A DNA stretch of 8,373 nt from contig CAUEKH010000092.1 of NCBI GenBank assembly GCA_959018155.1, positions 1 to 8,373 on the forward strand, written 5' to 3'. The position numbers and the translations under genes are program-made. Below, one piece after another: positions 6,902-8,373 of this stretch. The stretch's first letter is position 1. Each line of letters starts with the position of its first letter. The notes under the pieces were generated by a model. That model saw nothing but the letters and a program-made list of their open reading frames with translations. It was not told the origin of the DNA and did not search any database. This DNA comes from an uncultured Hungatella sp. Lineage in GTDB: Bacteria > Bacillota > Clostridia > Lachnospirales > Lachnospiraceae.

Positions 6902-8373
6902 ATGTCAGAGCGATATCTCAAATGGTATACGATACCTGAATTTGAAAGTATAAAACCAGTAAATCTCTATCACAAGGAAAATGAAGAAGGTCCCGGTGAA
7001 GCGGCGGTCCCCGCCAATCTCCATGTTCTCGCAAGAGCAGGTCTGGAGTATTCCGAAAAGCAGGGCAGAGTCTTCATCAGGATTACAGCGGATGATTATT
7101 ATAAACTGTATCTCAACGGTGAATTTGTGGGCCAGGGCCCGGCGCCCGCATATCCGGAGCATTCTTATTACAATGAGATTGATATTACGCCATTTCTTGT
7201 GGAAGGAGAGAATGTCCTTGCGGCCCATCTCTATTACCAGGGCCTTATCAACCGTGTGTGGAACAGCGGAGACGGAAGATTCGGGATTGCCTGCCAGATA
7301 GTGAGGGAGACGGGAAAAGAGGAGGAACCTCTCTGGAAGTACCAGATATCCCGGGCGTATTCCGGCGATACGACGGGGTATAAAACTCAGTTTCTGGAGA
7401 ATTTCGACAGCAATGACTGGGATGAAAAATGGAACAGCGCGGATTATGATGACCGCCTCTGGGCAGAGATGGTGCCAGCGTCATTTCCCACGATGTCTGC
7501 CTCAGAGCAGGGGTACAAACTGTCTGAGCAGCCGTGCAAAATGGTCTCTGTCTATTTGATGGAACCGGAGAAAATCGTAAAACGCAGCCTGACAGAGCGT
7601 GGCATCGAATCGTTCCATGAAGCTGACAAGGAAAATTTCCACGATTCCCACGATAACCGCGATTTTCACGATTCCCACGATTCCCACCGGAATGATTCTC
7701 AGGAAGTACCCGTCTGGAGCATCGACATGGGCCAGGAGATTACCGGTGCGTTGAGAATCCAGGCGTATGGGAAGAAGGGAAGCAAAATCATAATCCGCTG
7801 TGGGGAGGAACTTTCCGAAGACGGAATTGTCCGTTATGATATGAGATGCAACTGCCGCTATGAGGAGACGTGGACGCTGAGAGAGGGAAACAACCTTTTA
7901 GAACCTTACGACTATAAAGGTTTCCGATATGCGGAACTCATCCTGGAAAATGGAGCAGAGATCCGTAAGGTTGAAGCGGTTGTGCGCCATTATCCCATGG
8001 ATGAGACGCTGTGTACGCTGAAGAGTAATGGAAAATACTTGGATGAGATATTTTCCATCTGCAAGAATGGTGTGAAATTCGGCACGCAGGAAGGCTATCT
8101 CGACTGTCCGACCAGGGAGAAGGGGCAGTATTTGGGGGATGCGACCGTGACTGCCCGTTCCCAGGTTTGGCTGACCGGGACAACGGAACTTTTGAGAAAA
8201 TGTATCGATCAGTTTGCGCAGTCCACAGCTATCTGTCCGGGAATGATGGGAGTGGCGCCTGGATCTTTTATGCAGGAAATCGCCGACTTTTCCTTGCTGT
8301 GGTCCCAGCTGCTTCTGACCGATTACCAGTTTACGGGAGATAAGGAGTTTTTGAGAAAATACTATCCGGTGGC
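6902..8373 (+). CDS. GH78-type alpha-L-rhamnosidase (3' end outside window)
   Basis: The frame is open from ATG 6902 to the window end, giving 490 codons; GGAGG (6891-6895) lies 6 bases upstream of the ATG. Family GH78 enzymes release terminal alpha-L-rhamnose from glycosides and polysaccharides. The layout fits the family. A beta-sandwich N-terminal domain has ADDYYKLYLNGEFVGQGP (63-80) and FLVEGENVLAAHLYY (98-112). A second beta domain runs about 270-350 (WSIDMGQEITGALRIQAYG through YDYKGFRYAEL). The catalytic helical-barrel domain begins near 370. Its loop DCPTREKGQYLGDA carries Asp 401, Glu 406 and Asp 413 at the spacing of the essential acids in characterised GH78 enzymes, although the typical DCPQR-ERLGW form is altered. 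The catalytic base would lie beyond the window. No signal peptide is seen, so it probably acts inside the cell on imported glycosides. A His-Asp-Ser-rich insertion lies at 246-262. Exact substrate unknown. Confidence 0.88.
   Translation, partial: MSERYLKWYTIPEFESIKPVNLYHKENEEGPGEAAVPANLHVLARAGLEYSEKQGRVFIRITADDYYKLYLNGEFVGQGPAPAYPEHSYYNEIDITPFLVEGENVLAAHLYYQGLINRVWNSGDGRFGIACQIVRETGKEEEPLWKYQISRAYSGDTTGYKTQFLENFDSNDWDEKWNSADYDDRLWAEMVPASFPTMSASEQGYKLSEQPCKMVSVYLMEPEKIVKRSLTERGIESFHEADKENFHDSHDNRDFHDSHDSHRNDSQEVPVWSIDMGQEITGALRIQAYGKKGSKIIIRCGEELSEDGIVRYDMRCNCRYEETWTLREGNNLLEPYDYKGFRYAELILENGAEIRKVEAVVRHYPMDETLCTLKSNGKYLDEIFSICKNGVKFGTQEGYLDCPTREKGQYLGDATVTARSQVWLTGTTELLRKCIDQFAQSTAICPGMMGVAPGSFMQEIADFSLLWSQLLLTDYQFTGDKEFLRKYYPV
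7637..7687 (+). repeat. 9-bp tandem repeat encoding His-Asp-Ser inside the rhamnosidase gene
   Basis: Five full 9-base units and a final 6 bases follow the pattern TCC-CAC-GAT: units at 7637, 7646, 7655, 7664 and 7673, then TCCCAC at 7682-7687. The third unit is the most diverged (AACCGCGAT). The 15-base string CACGATTCCCACGAT occurs exactly twice, at 7640 and 7667. The repeat is in frame and encodes a His/Asp/Ser-rich stretch at residues 246-262, in the linker between the two N-terminal beta domains. Confidence 0.9.

Noticed and set aside
6905..7301. Open frames of about 106 residues on both strands at the start of the rhamnosidase gene
   Set aside because: The frame from 6902 matches the GH78 N-terminal domain and continues to the window end, so the shorter frames are incidental.
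7502..7687. Minus-strand frame starting with a Gly-Ile-Val repeat
   Set aside because: It is the complement of the His-Asp-Ser repeat in the rhamnosidase gene, with no ribosome binding site or domain evidence.
7637..7687. Short regular repeats considered as a CRISPR array
   Set aside because: The units are 9 bases and contiguous with no spacers, and they are in frame inside a coding gene.

Overview
The window looks like a chromosomal segment of an anaerobic Firmicute, most likely a Lachnospiraceae-type gut clostridium. This is inferred from the strong AGGAGG-type ribosome binding sites, frequent AGA/AGG arginine codons, moderate G+C, a clostridial-style citrate lyase cluster, a PD-(D/E)XK-linked AAA-ATPase of the kind abundant in gut Clostridia and Bacteroidetes, and a cytoplasmic GH78 rhamnosidase. 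No species can be named from the sequence alone.

Bases 1-4867 (+ strand) are the distal part of a citrate lyase operon in the order citE (5' end outside the window), citF, citX, citG, citC. The genes are tightly packed: citE/citF and citG/citC overlap by ATGA, and citX follows citF with only a short gap or overlap depending on its start. CitE and CitF are the catalytic beta and alpha subunits that split citrate into acetate and oxaloacetate. CitG makes the triphosphoribosyl-dephospho-CoA precursor, CitX attaches it to the acyl carrier subunit CitD, and CitC acetylates the resulting thiol to switch the enzyme on. CitD is not in the window and is expected just upstream of citE. No citrate transporter or regulator is visible. 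The operon closes with a strong hairpin terminator that begins inside the last codons of citC and is built to work in both directions.

Bases 4921-6627 (- strand) hold a single convergent gene for a DUF1703-type protein: an AAA-ATPase-like N-terminal part joined to a PD-(D/E)XK nuclease-like C-terminal part. It is more A+T-rich than the cit genes and unrelated to citrate metabolism, so it looks like an independently acquired gene. It has its own promoter.

Bases 6628-6901 are a divergent intergenic region. It holds the promoter of the ATPase gene, a near-consensus promoter for the rightward gene, and a pair of 25-bp direct repeats spaced 32 bp apart just upstream of that promoter, with four TGTAAA/TTTACA half-sites. 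This looks like an activator binding region.

Bases 6902-8373 (+ strand) encode the first 490 codons of a GH78-type alpha-L-rhamnosidase that runs off the window. It carries the conserved acidic catalytic-loop residues and an unusual His-Asp-Ser insertion encoded by a 9-bp tandem repeat. No RNA genes, CRISPR arrays or insertion sequences were seen. Most of the window is ordinary; the least explained items are the operator-like repeats, the His-Asp-Ser repeat and the citX-citG junction.
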